Assembly (NCBI GenBank): GCA_964016985.1
Contig: OZ024823.1
Coordinates: 34,896,878 to 34,960,877, forward strand
Direction of reading: 5' to 3'
DNA length: 64,000 nucleotides
Source: Anodontia alba
Lineage: Eukaryota; Mollusca; Bivalvia; Lucinida; Lucinidae
Shown here: piece after piece, positions 1-11,025 of the stretch
Layout of the letters: each line of letters opens with the position of its first letter
Position numbering within the stretch: position 1 is the stretch's first letter
The notes under the pieces: model-generated
Seen by the model: only the letters and a program-made list of their open reading frames with translations
Told to the model about the DNA's origin: nothing
The model's database searches: none
Program-made: the position numbers and the translations under genes

Positions 1-121
1 ACGACAAATGGTTTTGCATTAAATCATGCTAAAGTTTGCAACTTTTCTTCTTCTGTGTAAAGTGCCAGACAAAAAACGACTTTCCAAAAGATATCGAAAG
101 GAGTGTATACAGAAGTTTCTT

Positions 122-432
122 TGTTTGTTTGTGTTGAGGTTTTACGGCCCAGTCAACCCAATGGGGTCATGTCGAGCGTGGTCAGTTTACCTAACCACAC
201 GTTTACTGGGCAGGCTTAGTCCTCTAAGCGGTTAACCAGTATTGTGTACATTCTTTCGCCAGAAACTGACAACTGCCCTTCTTGAATCAGCGGAAGGGAG
301 AGAATGACCGCAGAAAATATTTCATGATCAATCTCCACGATAGAATGTTGCCGACCTCGGCGGGGGTTGAACCCGCGACCTCCTGGTCTCCAGTCGGACG
401 GCGCATCCAACTGAGCCACCGAGGCCGGTGCC
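122..432 (-). mobile_element. tRNA-derived SINE with 10-bp target duplication
   Basis: Full-length SINE read on the minus strand. It has a tRNA-like head at the high-coordinate end, a body, and a (CAAA)n-like tail near 122-140. GAAGTTTCTT flanks it exactly at 112-121 and 433-442, a target-site duplication that marks LINE-mediated insertion. The body recurs at 13528-14122, 15235-15372, 25935-26060 and 57640-57890. Short open frames across the head are translations of the tRNA-like sequence, not genes. Confidence 0.88.
364..418 (-). promoter_or_regulatory. Pol III internal promoter (A and B boxes) of the SINE head
   Basis: On the minus strand TGGCTCAGTTGG (407-418) matches a tRNA A box and GGGTTCAACCC (364-374) matches a B box, at tRNA-like spacing. 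The paired arms and product of a real tRNA are not conserved, so this is a SINE promoter rather than a tRNA gene. Confidence 0.8.
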
Positions 433-868
433 GAAGTTTCTTACATACAATGTAACATAACCTACCACACCCTGTTCTGGTTTTGGACATTTCAGAGGGG
501 TTGTTGTCAGGCAAAGCCTATTGATTGCTTTTTGAACTTAATTTAAAAAATCTATGGGCTTCAGAATATTTGCAGATATATATATATATACTAGCCCAAA
601 CTGCTAACGCAACAAGACTTTTTGTTGTATCTTTGTTATTAGAAAAGCTATGATCATGAAACTCCGTCATTTTTGTTTCTATACAATGACGTTTAAGTCA
701 GCATGTGCAAGTGTTATGGTTGGTTGCTATTCGTTGAGCACGGAGTCCAGGGTACAAAACCTTATTTTGGTGCTGCACGTGCAGCACGAGTTGAGTTTTT
801 TAAGACCGGTTCTACCTGCATAGAGCCACACGATCGCCCGATGAGATAAGACAAACAACATTATTTCA

Positions 869-2003
869 ATGGCGAGACTAAGCACAGAATAGAGCGGACA
901 AGCCATCGGGATGCTCAGAGCTGGTCGCAGCCAAACTACGGTATCCCGTATACTGCGCTGCTCAATATCCCGACTCTGGCTGAAATTTCAACAGACCGGT
1001 AAGTCATTTTCAGCAATATCATTTAGACCTGCGTTGCTTTGTGCTTTTTCGTTTTGATAACCTTTTTGTGCCATATTCGACCCCTACCCTCTCTCCACCC
1101 ACACCGCTTGACACAACGATTTTTTTTCCATTTCAGGTCATGTCAAAGATCGGCCCAGAGCTCCCAGAAGCCGTGTGACGACTCGAGCCCAAGATAATCG
1201 ACTGAGAACCCAACATATATCGACCAGCGACGAGGACCTCTGCGACAACGATTGGGAACCATGGTCGACCTATCAGTGCCCAGACTGTTATCAATCGGCT
1301 GAGAGCTCATGGAATACGCCCACGTCGCCCTTACGTTGGCCCACAGCTGCTGCAAAGACACAGACGTGCCAGGCTACAGTGGTGCAGAGCACATGTTCGG
1401 GGGCAGGCAGGTCTATGGAACCAGGTTCTGTTCTCTGATGAGTCCAGGTTCACCCTAGAGAGATCAGATGGATGTGCTCGCGTCTACCGTCGTTCCGGTG
1501 AACGCTACACTGACGCTTGTGTCAAACAGACTGACAGATTCCGTGGAGGATCGGTTATGGCGTGGGCTGGCATAAACAACAACAGGAAAACAAACTCGGT
1601 CATTATTAATAGAAATCTAAACGCCCAACGTTACAGGGATGAAATACTGGCACCCGTGGTCATTCTGTATGTGAACGCCAATCCAAACGCGAATTTCCAA
1701 CAGGACAATGCACGTCCACACACAGCGCGACTGACGACGCAGTATCTGCAGGCGAACAACGTCGATGTCATGGAATGGCCGTCGAAATCCCCCGACCTTT
1801 CTCCTGTAAAGCAGGTATGGGACCTGCTTGACCGACGTGTACGTCAACGTCCTGTTCAGCCGCAGACGCTACGCCAGCTCCAGCATGCCCTGGTGCAAGA
1901 ATGGAACAACATCCCAATGAATGTGATTAGGCGGTATATACGGTCAATGAGACGCAGCTGTCGCGCAGTGATTCAGTTTGCTGGAGGACACACGAGATAC
2001 TGA
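869..2003 (+). pseudogene. Tc1-like DDE transposase, intron-containing, decayed
   Basis: This is the cut-and-paste transposase of the surrounding element. Exon 1 (869-998) starts at ATG 869 and encodes the N-terminal helix-turn-helix, ending in S-R-L-W-L-K-F-Q-Q-T-G. The reading frame resumes at 1137 with H-V-K-D-R-P-R and V-T-T-R-A-Q-D-N. The catalytic core shows L-F-S-D-E-S-R-F (first Asp), Q-Q-D-N-A-R-P-H-T-A (second Asp) and S-P-D-L-S-P. Lesions: TAG at 890-892 where the family usually has Glu; an indel near 1211-1222 that shifts the frame; and AAG (Lys) at 1809-1811 where the third catalytic Glu of DD34E belongs. TGA ends the frame at 2001-2003. The family is clear from the motifs; inactivity follows from the three lesions. 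Confidence 0.9.
999..1136 (+). other. Spliceosomal intron inside the Tc1-like transposase
   Basis: GTAAGT opens the intron at 999 and a pyrimidine-rich tract ending TTTCAG closes it at 1136. Removing these 138 bases joins ...Q-Q-T-G to H-V-K-D-R-P-R in phase 1, restoring the usual Tc1 linker between the DNA-binding and catalytic domains. Read through, the intron contains an in-frame stop. Confidence 0.85.
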
Positions 2004-2203
2004 AATGTGGTAACTTTTGAAAACCAACCCCAGTGACGTGTTTGTGATCAATGTGGCGTTATCTGATGAGATAACCCAAAACTGCTTATGCTGTTCACTG
2101 TCAGATTATTTGTCTTTATATGTATCAAATTTCATGAATTTATCATAAAACATGAATGAGCAATTTGAATTTGAAGTCTTTGTTGCGTTAGCAGTTTGGG
2201 CTA

Positions 2204-2214
<11 letters not shown>

Positions 2215-2269
<55 letters not shown>
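2215..2269. repeat. (TA)n microsatellite
   Basis: Uninterrupted TA dinucleotides directly follow the right end of the Tc1-like element. A shorter TA run lies at 575-590, so the transposon sits within one TA tract. Confidence 0.95.
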
Positions 2270-2271
<2 letters not shown>

Positions 2272-2445
2272 AAAATTCAGTGGTAGTCTCTATCCTATAA
2301 TGTGTTCGTTGTTTTCAAAGGATCCAGTTTCTAAGAATACCGTATTCGATCTAATTGCCGCACCGTGCGCTTAGATTTTTCAAATTACTGGGAAAACTTG
2401 TGGTAAAATAAGTATCCACCTATACTCAGGGTACACTTAAAAAAA

Positions 2446-2481
2446 CGGACCGTTATAGATTTATAAAGTATGCTAGCTGAG
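2446..2481. repeat. Half copy of the CCCAG palindrome seen at 52540
   Basis: The block matches one arm of the 52540-52645 palindrome (shared ATAGATTTATAAAGWATGCT and GCTAGCTGRG). Only one arm remains. The rest of 2270-2884 holds no recognised gene or repeat. Confidence 0.55.
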
Positions 2482-2884
2482 ATATTGTTTAGAGTCTGCT
2501 ATTTTAGCTTTCTTTAATGTGTTCAAAGCAACACATACGTTAGGCACACATATGAATATAGGCACACATATAACGACTACGTCTTCGCTAGGCACACATA
2601 TGGAATACTTACTCAGGTTTCGACTCATTTATAGACCGACGTTACGAAGAATCAGACGGATTTATGTGAGAGTTTATTTGAGAAGTCTGTATTAGGAAGA
2701 GGACTATCTAATGTTGTTATAACTTGTGTTCAATCCCTGACTTTTATGCAGCTACATATGTTTAATCAGTATACATATTGTACATATGTACAGTTAACGT
2801 ATTAATCAAAACAGTCTCCGATAGACTAAACAAAATTTGTAGAGCTTGGTCAAACGATTACAAAAGCCTTTTGATTTCTATACG

Positions 2885-3284
2885 CAGAGATCAATTTTAG
2901 CACTTGCTAACTTGCTAAATGCTGGTTAATTTCCTCAAAAAGCAAGCTGCAATTTTCATCACTTGCTAATTCTAGCAAGTTGGAAAGATTCTCTTTAATT
3001 GGCAGAACCTGATGCGTTGTTGCTGAAGTTTTGCAATTTCTTTTCCAATAGCAATGATGATATTTTTCTTATTTTTCCCAGAAAACAGGTTTTCTGGGAA
3101 AAATAAGAAAAATATTTTAAAATGTCTGCCGAAATGTTTAGCCAGAGTGCTAAGGTTTAAAGCCACATTTAACAGTGTTTATTATAAGTGTGAAAAAGCA
3201 AGTTGGCTGAAAGGTTTAGCAAGTAAAAAATAATGCCACTTGCTAATTTTAGCAAGCTGTCAAAAAAGTTAAATTTGAACCCTG
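2885..3284. mobile_element. Family J hAT-like MITE (copy 1)
   Basis: The ends are CAGAGATCAATTTT at 2885 and the complement of CAGGGTTCAAATTT at 3284; the 5-bp sequence ATACG abuts both ends. CACTTGCTAA-type motifs repeat inside. A hairpin built on CCAGAAAACAGG/CCTGTTTTCTGG at about 3078-3105 is the same motif as family K. A second copy is at 15826. The CAGRG termini suggest hAT, but the 5-bp flank is shorter than the usual 8. Confidence 0.65.
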
Positions 3285-3536
3285 ATACGTTCACACACCT
3301 ATGCAAAAAGATGATATTTTGTTTTATTTCTGCACAGAAATATATACTGTGGCTATTCATTACAGGCACTTCGCGGAGTTATTTACGACATGGTATTTTC
3401 ACGTTACAATACGGTGAATCTTGTTTTTATTGGTTATAAAGCAAATTAAGACAGATGTATGCAGCAAAGATGTATAACTATTTAGAAAAGCTGGTTAAAA
3501 ACTGCAACATTCTGAAAATCGGCCTAATAATAATAA

Positions 3537-3816
3537 CATCACGAAAACATGCCTATATAATTTTGACCCCCTTAAACCCCACTTTTATATAGTAAAACTG
3601 GGGTTTACAGGGGGTTTACATTATTTTACTTATTTCTGCTCAAAAACATAGATTGTGGGTACTCGTTAGAACCGCCTCGCCGAGGCGGTTCTAACGAGTA
3701 CCCACAATCTATATTTTGAGCAGAAATATAAAAAATATCAGAGTTTTTTACCTGAAAATTTTCGGTTTTTGGAGGTGAAATTTTCTATATATTTGAATAG
3801 GCGTGTTTTCGTAATG
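3537..3816 (+). mobile_element. Family A foldback MITE, copy A1
   Basis: A typical full-length copy of 280 bp. Termini are CATCACGAAAACATGCC and the complement of CATTACGAAAACACGCC. The left arm holds an imperfect inverted repeat of AAACCCC...GGGGTTT. The centre is a near-perfect hairpin (about 3632-3728) with TTAGAACCGCCTCG at its tip and TTTCTGCTCAAAA at its base. No coding capacity. Confidence 0.9.
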
Positions 3817-3844
3817 TCTTGGAAGTTAAGATGTCCTAATATTT

Positions 3845-4087
3845 AGGTCCCAGTTTTTCAAAACTTAACGAAGTTGCTAGATAACGTGACGTTAAAATTT
3901 CTATCTTGAAGTATGGCAAATACGTTGATATTTTTAGCTGAAAAGTTGCGAGTAGCTTTTGCATTGCAAAAACTACTCACATTTCTTAAGCAAAAATATC
4001 AATGTATTTGAAAAGACCTTTAGTTAGCTACAACAGTTATCATTAATGAGGCCGTTAAGCTACGATGATGTGAACAACTAGGCCCAG
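3845..4087. mobile_element. Family I MITE (GGGCCCAGTTGTTCAAA ends), copy 1
   Basis: The ends are diverged forms of CTGGGCCCAGTTGTTCAAA and its complement. The central hairpin is built on GAGTAGCTTTTGCA and its complement. Matches the copies at 49535 and 59027. Confidence 0.75.
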
Positions 4088-4323
4088 AGTAATTATTGTA
4101 CATTTATCTATAAATAGTTTTTTTCGGATATTTCCGGCACGGGGCGAAAAACAGAAATCCAAGAACATAGCTCGCGTGTGTAACAAATAACACATTGTCA
4201 AAAATGCATTTAGTCTATCTTTTCTGTCCGTTTGGAAGTTCAAATGTTATTAAGTCCAAACCGAAAATATACATGATCTTATCCATGAATATCTTCTTTT
4301 AACACCAGTATCAGTTTCAGCTA

Positions 4324-4667
4324 CAGTGAATCCTCGTTACAATGACAGCATTTGTTGCCAAAGATGTTGCCATTAAAATGAATTTGCTGTTGTAAAGAAT
4401 CCTTAATGGACAACACGGTATGTAAGAAAAACCTTGTTTTATTCTTATTTCCTCACAGAACTTATGTTTTCGATATTTGTTTGAGTCGCTTCAGTAAGGC
4501 GATTCTAACAAATATCCAAAACATATGTTACTTGAAGTTTTAATGCAATATTCTTGCAAAATTTCTCATTAAATGTCACCTTTTCAGCGAAGGTTTCGTT
4601 ACATTCAAACTGTCGTTATAACGAATTTTGTCGTTCTTTCGAGTGTCGGTATAACGAAAGTTGACTG
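4324..4667 (+). mobile_element. Family G MITE, pogo/Tigger-like ends, copy 1
   Basis: It starts CAGTGAATCCTCGTTACAA and ends ...GTTGACTG, with TA on both sides (4322-4323 and 4668-4669). The internal hairpin centres on TTAGAATCGCCTTACT-like sequence between ATATTTGTT and AACAAATAT, preceded by TTATTTCCTCACAGAAC. Confidence 0.8.
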
Positions 4668-5711
4668 TATATAATATCTCTTACGTCAACTTCTTGTTTT
4701 ACCTGAAATAACGTTCTAAGAGAAAGTTTCTTTACGTTGCTTGTAATGAGAAACACGCTTGTTTTTGACCGGTGCGGGAATCGCGCCGGTCTCTTAATAT
4801 AGCTTTGGATTTTTATGTGTGGAGAAGTGTTCGATTAGCTCACTAAGGACTTTTTATATTTGCCGGGATCGTCGGTTTGTGTCGATTTCGGCAAATATAA
4901 AAAAAAATCTTATTACAAACTGTTATAAACAGATTAATGTCTATTTTATTTTCATTTCAATCAAGAAATTTCATAAAACTTAATAAAAGCAAACATTAAC
5001 TCTTTGGGTGCTTTTCTTTTTTAACAAATTATCGCTTGAAAAGAAGTTCGTACGTAAAGTTGAAAGACTGAATATCAAGCCGTCTCATCTGGATCTATGC
5101 TGTTTGCAAAAGCCTATTATTATCGCCTGTGGCAGTGAAAGTTAAAGAATCACATTGGTGTTCGAGTTTACCCGTTTAAACGAAAATTTATTAAACCTTA
5201 GTATACCCTTGTCCCATATCTCTATGTAAACATGAACAAAATTTGCGCCGGTACTTAGACGTTACGTCTAAATATTTTGTCTTGTTCGCATCTAAAGATC
5301 ATTGGCCTTATATCTTATGGTCTGGTCAGAAAGTGTGTGTGATGTTTCTTTATTTCTTCTAGATAACAGAAACAGTATCGTAATCTGAAACATTTTCGAG
5401 ATTTCATTACCGTTTGCTATTAAATACATGTACGACATTGTTTTGAAGACACGTCTGGACAAATGTCTATTGGAACCTGAATTTTATTATGAAATAGTCT
5501 ACAAATTCAGACGGATTGTTGGTGATACTGATCCTTCAGAACGATTTAAAAAGATTGCAATTTGATACAGTAAGATCAATTTGCTTCCTTCTTTTATTGT
5601 AATACGGTGAGTCGAGCCTCCGACTGATTAAAGGTTCCTTCCATATTTTTTTCAGAGGGTTGGTGTATAACTCTTGCTGTCTGTGGTCGGACCCATTCTG
5701 GTCCAACTTGA

Positions 5712-5746
<35 letters not shown>

Positions 5747-5892
5747 CTGGCTTTAGATTGACGTTGAACTGTTATCATAGTTTGTCATTATTTGTGTATC
5801 GTTGTGATGTTTCACTGGTGAGGACGAGGATCCTAGGTCGATATCTGGAGCTGCATCAGACTTAAGGGCGAGGTTTCGATCGAATTAAACTA
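4668..5892. other. Intergenic; half B hairpin and poly-T only
   Basis: No gene is seen. Bases 5079-5110 match one arm of family B (GCCGTCTCATCTGGATCT followed by TGTTTGC). A run of about 30 T lies at 5714-5743. Confidence 0.6.
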
Positions 5893-6277
5893 CAGTCGAA
5901 CTTCGTTAGCTCGAACTTCGTTAGCTCTTTGGGACCATAGAAATTTGTTCGAGGCATGGGTAGTTCGAGCCATTGAGGTTTACTTATAGCACCAGATCAG
6001 GAAGCGAATGGAAATAATTTAGGGAAGTATTTTTCATCTTCCCTACAAAAATTGTATGTTGAGTGTACTCATTAGAATCGCCTCGATGAGGCGATTCTAA
6101 TGAGTGCACACAACTTACAATTTCGTGATAAAATAAAAAAAATTCACACACAAAAAAAAAATCCCTAAATATAAATTTTCTTGAGCTATCGGAAGAATTT
6201 CGTAGAGACTCAAAAAGCGAGTTCGAATCAATCATAGTAAACGAGCCGTCGGTGTCAGAGCTATAAAGGTTCAACTG
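5893..6277 (+). mobile_element. Family F MITE, pogo/Tigger-like ends, copy 1
   Basis: It starts CAGTCGAACTTCGTTAGC and ends ...TTCAACTG, with TA flanking both ends. Near 6060-6115 is a hairpin with ACTCATTAGAATCGCCTCG and its complement, the core shared with families A, G and H. Length 385 bp. Other copies are at 26180 and 48094. Confidence 0.85.
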
Positions 6278-6359
6278 TACTTTAAGCCCCCAACCCACCG
6301 CCACCCTGTAGTAGTTTGTTTTGTTTTTTTGCTGCTAACAGTTTCTAACCAATATTTCT

Positions 6360-6480
6360 CTTACGGTTCTTCTTTATTAGTAAGTCGGTTATAGCGGCTT
6401 TGGCGTTGTGTCTTGTCATTGTTCCTCATGTTTTCTAAATTCGGTATTCCGTGAAGGCTGTGATTTGTGATATGTCCTCT
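6360..6480 (-). repeat. Fragment of an unclassified interspersed repeat
   Basis: Read on the minus strand it resembles 34905-35075 and 47775-47925 (shared AACTATGACAAGACA-type stretch followed by ACGCC). No ends or coding motifs are visible. Confidence 0.45.
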
Positions 6481-6616
6481 GCCGGGTAACTATTTATATT
6501 CTTAATATATACTTAAAGGCGCAAACCCAAAACTTATTTATTTTAAACTTATCAAATACCCTCAAAAGCTACAATTATGGGATGGAAATCACGTAATTGT
6601 AACAGGAATAGAGCCT

Positions 6617-6840
6617 CAACGTGAGAAAACTTACCTTCTGACATGTGCGCACAGCGATGACTCAGATCAGCCTGCGCATCCGCACAGTCTGATCAGAGTC
6701 TTCATTGTCTGCATGAAGAAACTCTTCATCCTTGGCTTTCCAAAAAGCGCTCAGTGAAGATTCTGATCAGACTGCGCGAATGCTCAGGCTGATCTGAAGC
6801 GTGACTAGGCGCATGTGTCCTAATGTACGTGTTCTGACGG
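6617..6840. repeat. Family C double-hairpin repeat, copy C1
   Basis: Two successive palindromes built on CTGATCAGACTGCGC and its complement are separated by a spacer with CTTTGCAT/ATCCTTGG-type sequence. The outer flanks contain AACGT...ACGTT-like complements. Copies with the same two-hairpin plan lie at 8855, 27560, 29614, 52180, 58655 and 62345. Confidence 0.75.
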
Positions 6841-7035
6841 TGTGGCTCAATAATATGACGAGAAGAAGCTATAGTGCACGTGCAAAACTCAAATTTTGAA
6901 CGTCCCTCGTTGAATTGAAGTTTACTTTGTGACCAGCCTACACCAAGATGGCCATAAATGCCAAAAATATACGGATATCTTATCTCACCTGTCTTAAGGG
7001 GATTTAATATACTTGGTGAAATTTTCACCATTTTT

Positions 7036-7222
7036 GACAAGGGAAATATTTTTGTGACCTCCTGTTTGCTTTCCTGCACTCCAAGCCCCTTCTGAAAAAG
7101 GGATCTGCTCTAAAAGGAAAGAATTTGCTCCCCTTGGGAGCAAATTCTTTCCTTTTAGAGCAGACCCATTTTCAGAAGGGAGGCAAAATCTATTTTGACT
7201 GAGATGCCTCGCATTCCCATTA
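7036..7222. mobile_element. Family D foldback MITE, copy D1
   Basis: The outer arms carry the CAAGGGA/TCCCTTG theme. The central hairpin is AAGGAAAGAATTTGCTCCC and its complement, nearly perfect here. A CCTGTTTGCTTTCCTGC block lies in the left arm, as in all complete D copies. Confidence 0.8.
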
Positions 7223-8268
7223 AAAGTTGATAAATAGTGTAGAAGATGTCTAGGAAGACCCACAATCACAGAACAAAGCCCACCAATGCCACCAAAAGAA
7301 AGAGCATACGAACTAAGACAGTGCGCATAAGCAAATGGACAACTACATGTAGCTATCGCGTGACGAATCAGGACTTCAAATTCCTCGTGGTTTTTATGAT
7401 TTCTTATGGCTATCTGTGCAAAAGTGCATTGTTGAGTAAAATCTTACTCTGAAAATGCGTTGTACAGTAAAAAAATATACATCTGCATTTAGAATAAAAT
7501 TAGTATAATAATGAAAGTGCATACGTCCGCACTGACATAATTATGAACACGTGTTGCCAAGTTTACTTCATGAATCCCTGGATGATATACAATATTACGT
7601 GTTCGATACACTCCCTAGACTAAACCAGATGAAAATAAATTATAATTTTTCATTTTTTTTTTTCCGAAAATAAGACTTAACATTTCATTCAAATTGCCTC
7701 AAAGGAGACAATTTGAGTGAAATGACAAATGATTTAGTGAACTCAGAAACTGATACAGTCAGATTCACCTCAAGTTCTCAACATCAAAGGGAAAGACAGG
7801 CAAATACAATTAAACAGCGAAAAAGGAATAGATGGCAAGCAGAGTTGGCAACCGTTTCCAAGAAAGGTGGCAACTGCTTCCCAAACCTAACTGGATATAT
7901 CTTTATCTATATCTCTAAAACTTACATAATTGTTTAAAGTAAAATATTTGTAAGCGAAACACTACAGAAAGTGCTTTGGAACGGCCAGTAATAAATTACT
8001 TGGAATGGGGGAGGGGCGCTTAAGCTAGCAGTACGGGCTCCCAAACCTCGTCCTCAGCTTACATAGTGGTAAAAACATATATTTGTTCGGTCCGCGCGGA
8101 GGTCTTCTTATTCATCCATGAATCATTACGGGCAACAAATAAATTACAGATAAAGTAGCAAAACTGAGGACTCAAAAGACACAGCGTATTGAGACATCTG
8201 GAGATCCCTGGTGTTCCCCGGGGTGTCAAACAACACAGCTTGAAGAACAAATGCAAACCACCAGTTGA
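7223..8268. other. Intergenic; family K fragment at 7650-7730
   Basis: Bases 7650-7730 carry the K hairpin idea (CATTTCATTCAAATTG and its inverse). The remainder shows no gene; its open frames are short and lack motifs. Confidence 0.5.
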
Positions 8269-8543
8269 ACAAAAACATGCCTATTCAAACATACTGAAAA
8301 ATTTACCACCCAAAAAATAAAAAATTTTCAGATAAAAATTCTGATATTTTTTATATTTCTGCTTAAAACATAGATTGTGGGTATTCGTTAGAACCGCCTC
8401 ACCGAGGCGGTTCTAACGAGTACCCACAATCTATGTTTTTGAGCAGAAATAAGAAAAATAATGTATACCCTGTAAACTCCAGTTTTACTATATAAAAGTG
8501 GGGTTTAAGGGGCTCAAAAGTATATAGGCGTGTTTTTGTGATG
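8269..8543 (-). mobile_element. Family A foldback MITE, copy A2
   Basis: The right end is ...GTTTTTGTGATG; the left end is diverged (GAACAAAAACATGCC). The central TTAGAACCGCCTC hairpin is intact. The element is in minus orientation relative to A1. Confidence 0.85.
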
Positions 8544-8854
8544 TTATTTTCGGAGAAAAATAAGAAAAATGTATTAAATATTTGCAGACTCACCAAATTC
8601 TAGAACAGAACCCATATTCTCCTAAGTTCTTAAACAGAACAAACTTTTATAAAGAAGATTTCCTGTCACGCGACATTAATTATTATCTTAAAATCATTTG
8701 CATGTATACATGTACAAGTCTGGAATATTAATGTCATTTCAAAACAAGATTGGCATGCATTTCAAAGAAATTCGTATTATGTTTCGTTTTATCTGATGTT
8801 TTAATGTAATCGACACTAAATATTAGAATCATCTAATCATTTGAATCATCTAAT

Positions 8855-9022
8855 CATTCGCGCAGTCTGATCAGAATCTTCACTGGCGCATTTTGGATAG
8901 CCGAGGATGCAAAGTGTTTTCTTGCGGATAATGAAGACACTAATCAGACTGCGCGAATGCGCAGGCTGATTTGAGTCTTCGTTGGACGCACATGTCAGAG
9001 ATACATTTCCGGACGTTGTATC
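8855..9022. repeat. Family C double-hairpin repeat, copy C2
   Basis: Two CGCGCAGTCTGATCAGA-type hairpin halves surround a GGATGCAAAGTGTTTTCTT spacer, ending ACATGTCAGAGATAC. The left part is truncated. A poly-A-rich tract follows at 9028-9057. Confidence 0.7.
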
Positions 9023-9547
9023 TCATTAAAAAAAAAAAAAAACAAAAAAAAAAAAAACTGGTCTCATCATCAGATGTCTCGTTTCCAATCTCAGATCTCA
9101 TTATCGTCTTGTTAATATGATACATTGATACATTTGATCAGAAGAGCATTGTAATAATTTGCGTAAAAGTTTTATATTTAAGAAAGTGAAGAAAAAGACG
9201 AATCTTAAAGACATAGCTAAACTGAGACCAAAAGTGGTAACACTCACTAATGATTTTATTGCCCCTACCTATAAGCGCAATGTAAGAGAGATCAAAGGCG
9301 TGTCATCAAGAGGTGATCATGAGGTCCAGCAGTGGGTAAAGAGGCCGTCTGAAGGGAAATAAATATTCTAACGGGTTTATATGATATTACCTATCGAACA
9401 AATAAATAAGCCAGTACTAAAATCCTCAATTGGGCCTCTACTTGTCCACATATCGTTTATTGAGAATATACTAGGTTTTGTTGTGCCCAGTCTCTTTTCA
9501 GTGATAAGACTAATGCCAAGAAATATCTCATTGGATAGCATGTAGTC

Positions 9548-9595
9548 GCCGCTTTGTCCGTCCGACCGTCCGTCTGTCCAACCGTCCGTCCGTCC
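9548..9595. repeat. (CCGT)n run heading the tandem array
   Basis: Degenerate repeats of GTCCGTCC precede the 155-bp tandem units. The same pairing of CCGT run and 155-bp units occurs in the element at 17812-18400. Confidence 0.8.
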
Positions 9596-9605
9596 GGTCA
9601 CATTT

Positions 9606-10560
9606 TTGTCCGTAGCCTATCTCTTAAAGTATTGTAGGTAATTTAATGATACACTGATAAGGGCTATGAGGGGAAGTGCAGAATGCAAGAACCATAATCC
9701 TATAACCAGTATTTACGGAGTTACTTCCCTTCCTAATTTTTTGCAATAACAAGCTTGTCCGGGGCATATCTCTGAAAGTATAGAAGGGAATTAAATGAAA
9801 CTTGATACATTGATAGATGGCCATCAGAGAAAGTGCAGAGTGCAAGAACCGTAACTTTATCGCAAGTAATTACAGAGTTATTCCTCTTCTTAATTTTTGC
9901 AATAGTAAGCTTGTCCGGAGTATATCTCAAAAACGTATTTGAAGAAAAATAAACGAAACTTGATACATTGGTATAGGGCTGCAAGAAAAAATGCAAAATG
10001 CAAGAACCATAACCCTGTCACCAGTATTTTACGGAGTTTTTTCCCTTCTTAATTTTTGCAATAAAAGCTTGTCCGCAGCATATCACTGAAAGATCAAAAG
10101 GAGTTAAATGAAACTTGATCTATTGATAGATGGACATCAAAGAAAGTGCAGAGTGCAAGAACAGTAACTCTATCATTAGTAATTACAAAGTTATTTCCCT
10201 TCCTAATTTTTGCAATATTAAGCTTGTCGGGAGCATATCTCTAAAAGTATTGAAGATAAATAAATGAAACTTGATACATTGATAGACGGCTATGGGGAAA
10301 AGTGCAGAATGTAAGAACCATGACCCTGTCGTCAGTATTTATGGAGTTATTTCCCTTCTTAATTTTTGTAATATTAAATTTGTGCGGTGCATATCTCTGA
10401 AAGTATAAAAGAGAATCAAATGAAACTTGAAACATTAGAGACGGCCATCAGAGATAGTGCAGAGTGCATGAACTGTATCTCTGTTACAACTAATTACTGA
10501 GTTACTTCTCGTCCTAATTTTTGCAATAATAAGCTTGTCCATTGCATATCTCTTAAAGTA
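9606..10560. repeat. Tandem array of ~155-bp units alternating A/B types
   Basis: Six units each begin near CTTGTCCGxxGCATATCTC and contain ATTAAATGAAACTTGATACA. Units 1, 3 and 5 share GGGCTATG...CCATAACC...CAGTATTTACGGAG. Units 2, 4 and 6 share GGCCATCAGAGAAAG...AGTAATTACAGAG. The higher-order period is therefore about 310 bp. Open frames on the minus strand are translations of the repeat. Confidence 0.88.
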
Positions 10561-10685
10561 TTTTCCTCTTTCACTAACAATAAGCCTCCCATTACTGTGC
10601 ATCTTCGGGGAGCATCCTTCGATTTCACCGATTCTCTTGTTGTATTTAAGGAGAACTGATACACTTGGTAGATTTTAAAGCCATC

Positions 10686-10866
10686 TTACAAGGGAGACAA
10701 CTTTTGTGACCTCCTTTTTACTTTCCTGCACACCAAGCATTTTTCAAAAGAATTCCATTCTAAAAGGAAAGAATTTGCTCCCATGGGGAACAAATTCTTT
10801 CGTTTTTGAGAAGATCCATTTTCAGAAGTGAGGCAAAACCATTATGACAGAGTTACCTCCGCTGAA
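10686..10866. mobile_element. Family D foldback MITE, copy D2
   Basis: Complete copy with the AAGGAAAGAATTTGCTCCC hairpin and AAGGGAGACAACTTTTGTGA on its left. The right arm (GTTACCTCC) is partly decayed. Confidence 0.8.
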
Positions 10867-11025
10867 GATGTATCCGTTTTTACGATCTTGTAAGCATCGC
10901 CTTTCACTGTTTTGGATAATATTTTATTACATTTATATATCAAGGTATATCAAGGTCCAAGTATGCATTCAGATCTACAGCTTCATTTTGAGGTGAGTGC
11001 CAGAAATGTACACATAATCAATATA

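Larger units (their letters stand above)
591..2214 (+). mobile_element. Tc1-like DNA transposon, full length, inactive
   Basis: The terminal inverted repeats are about 27 bp, opening CTAGCCCAAACTGCTAACGC at 591 and closing with its complement at 2214. TA flanks both ends, in a TA-rich microsatellite that is the preferred Tc1/mariner target. The 1.6-kb length fits a Tc1-family element. The single gene inside carries a nonsense codon, a small frameshifting indel and a lost catalytic residue, so the copy is dead, but its ends could still be substrates for a related transposase. Confidence 0.92.

Noticed and set aside
355..430. Possible tRNA gene
   Set aside because: A and B boxes are present but the stems are not conserved, and the sequence continues into a SINE body with target duplication.
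216..514. Minus-strand frames with M-A-Q-L-D-A-P-S-D-W and similar
   Set aside because: They translate the tRNA-like head of the SINE; no gene.
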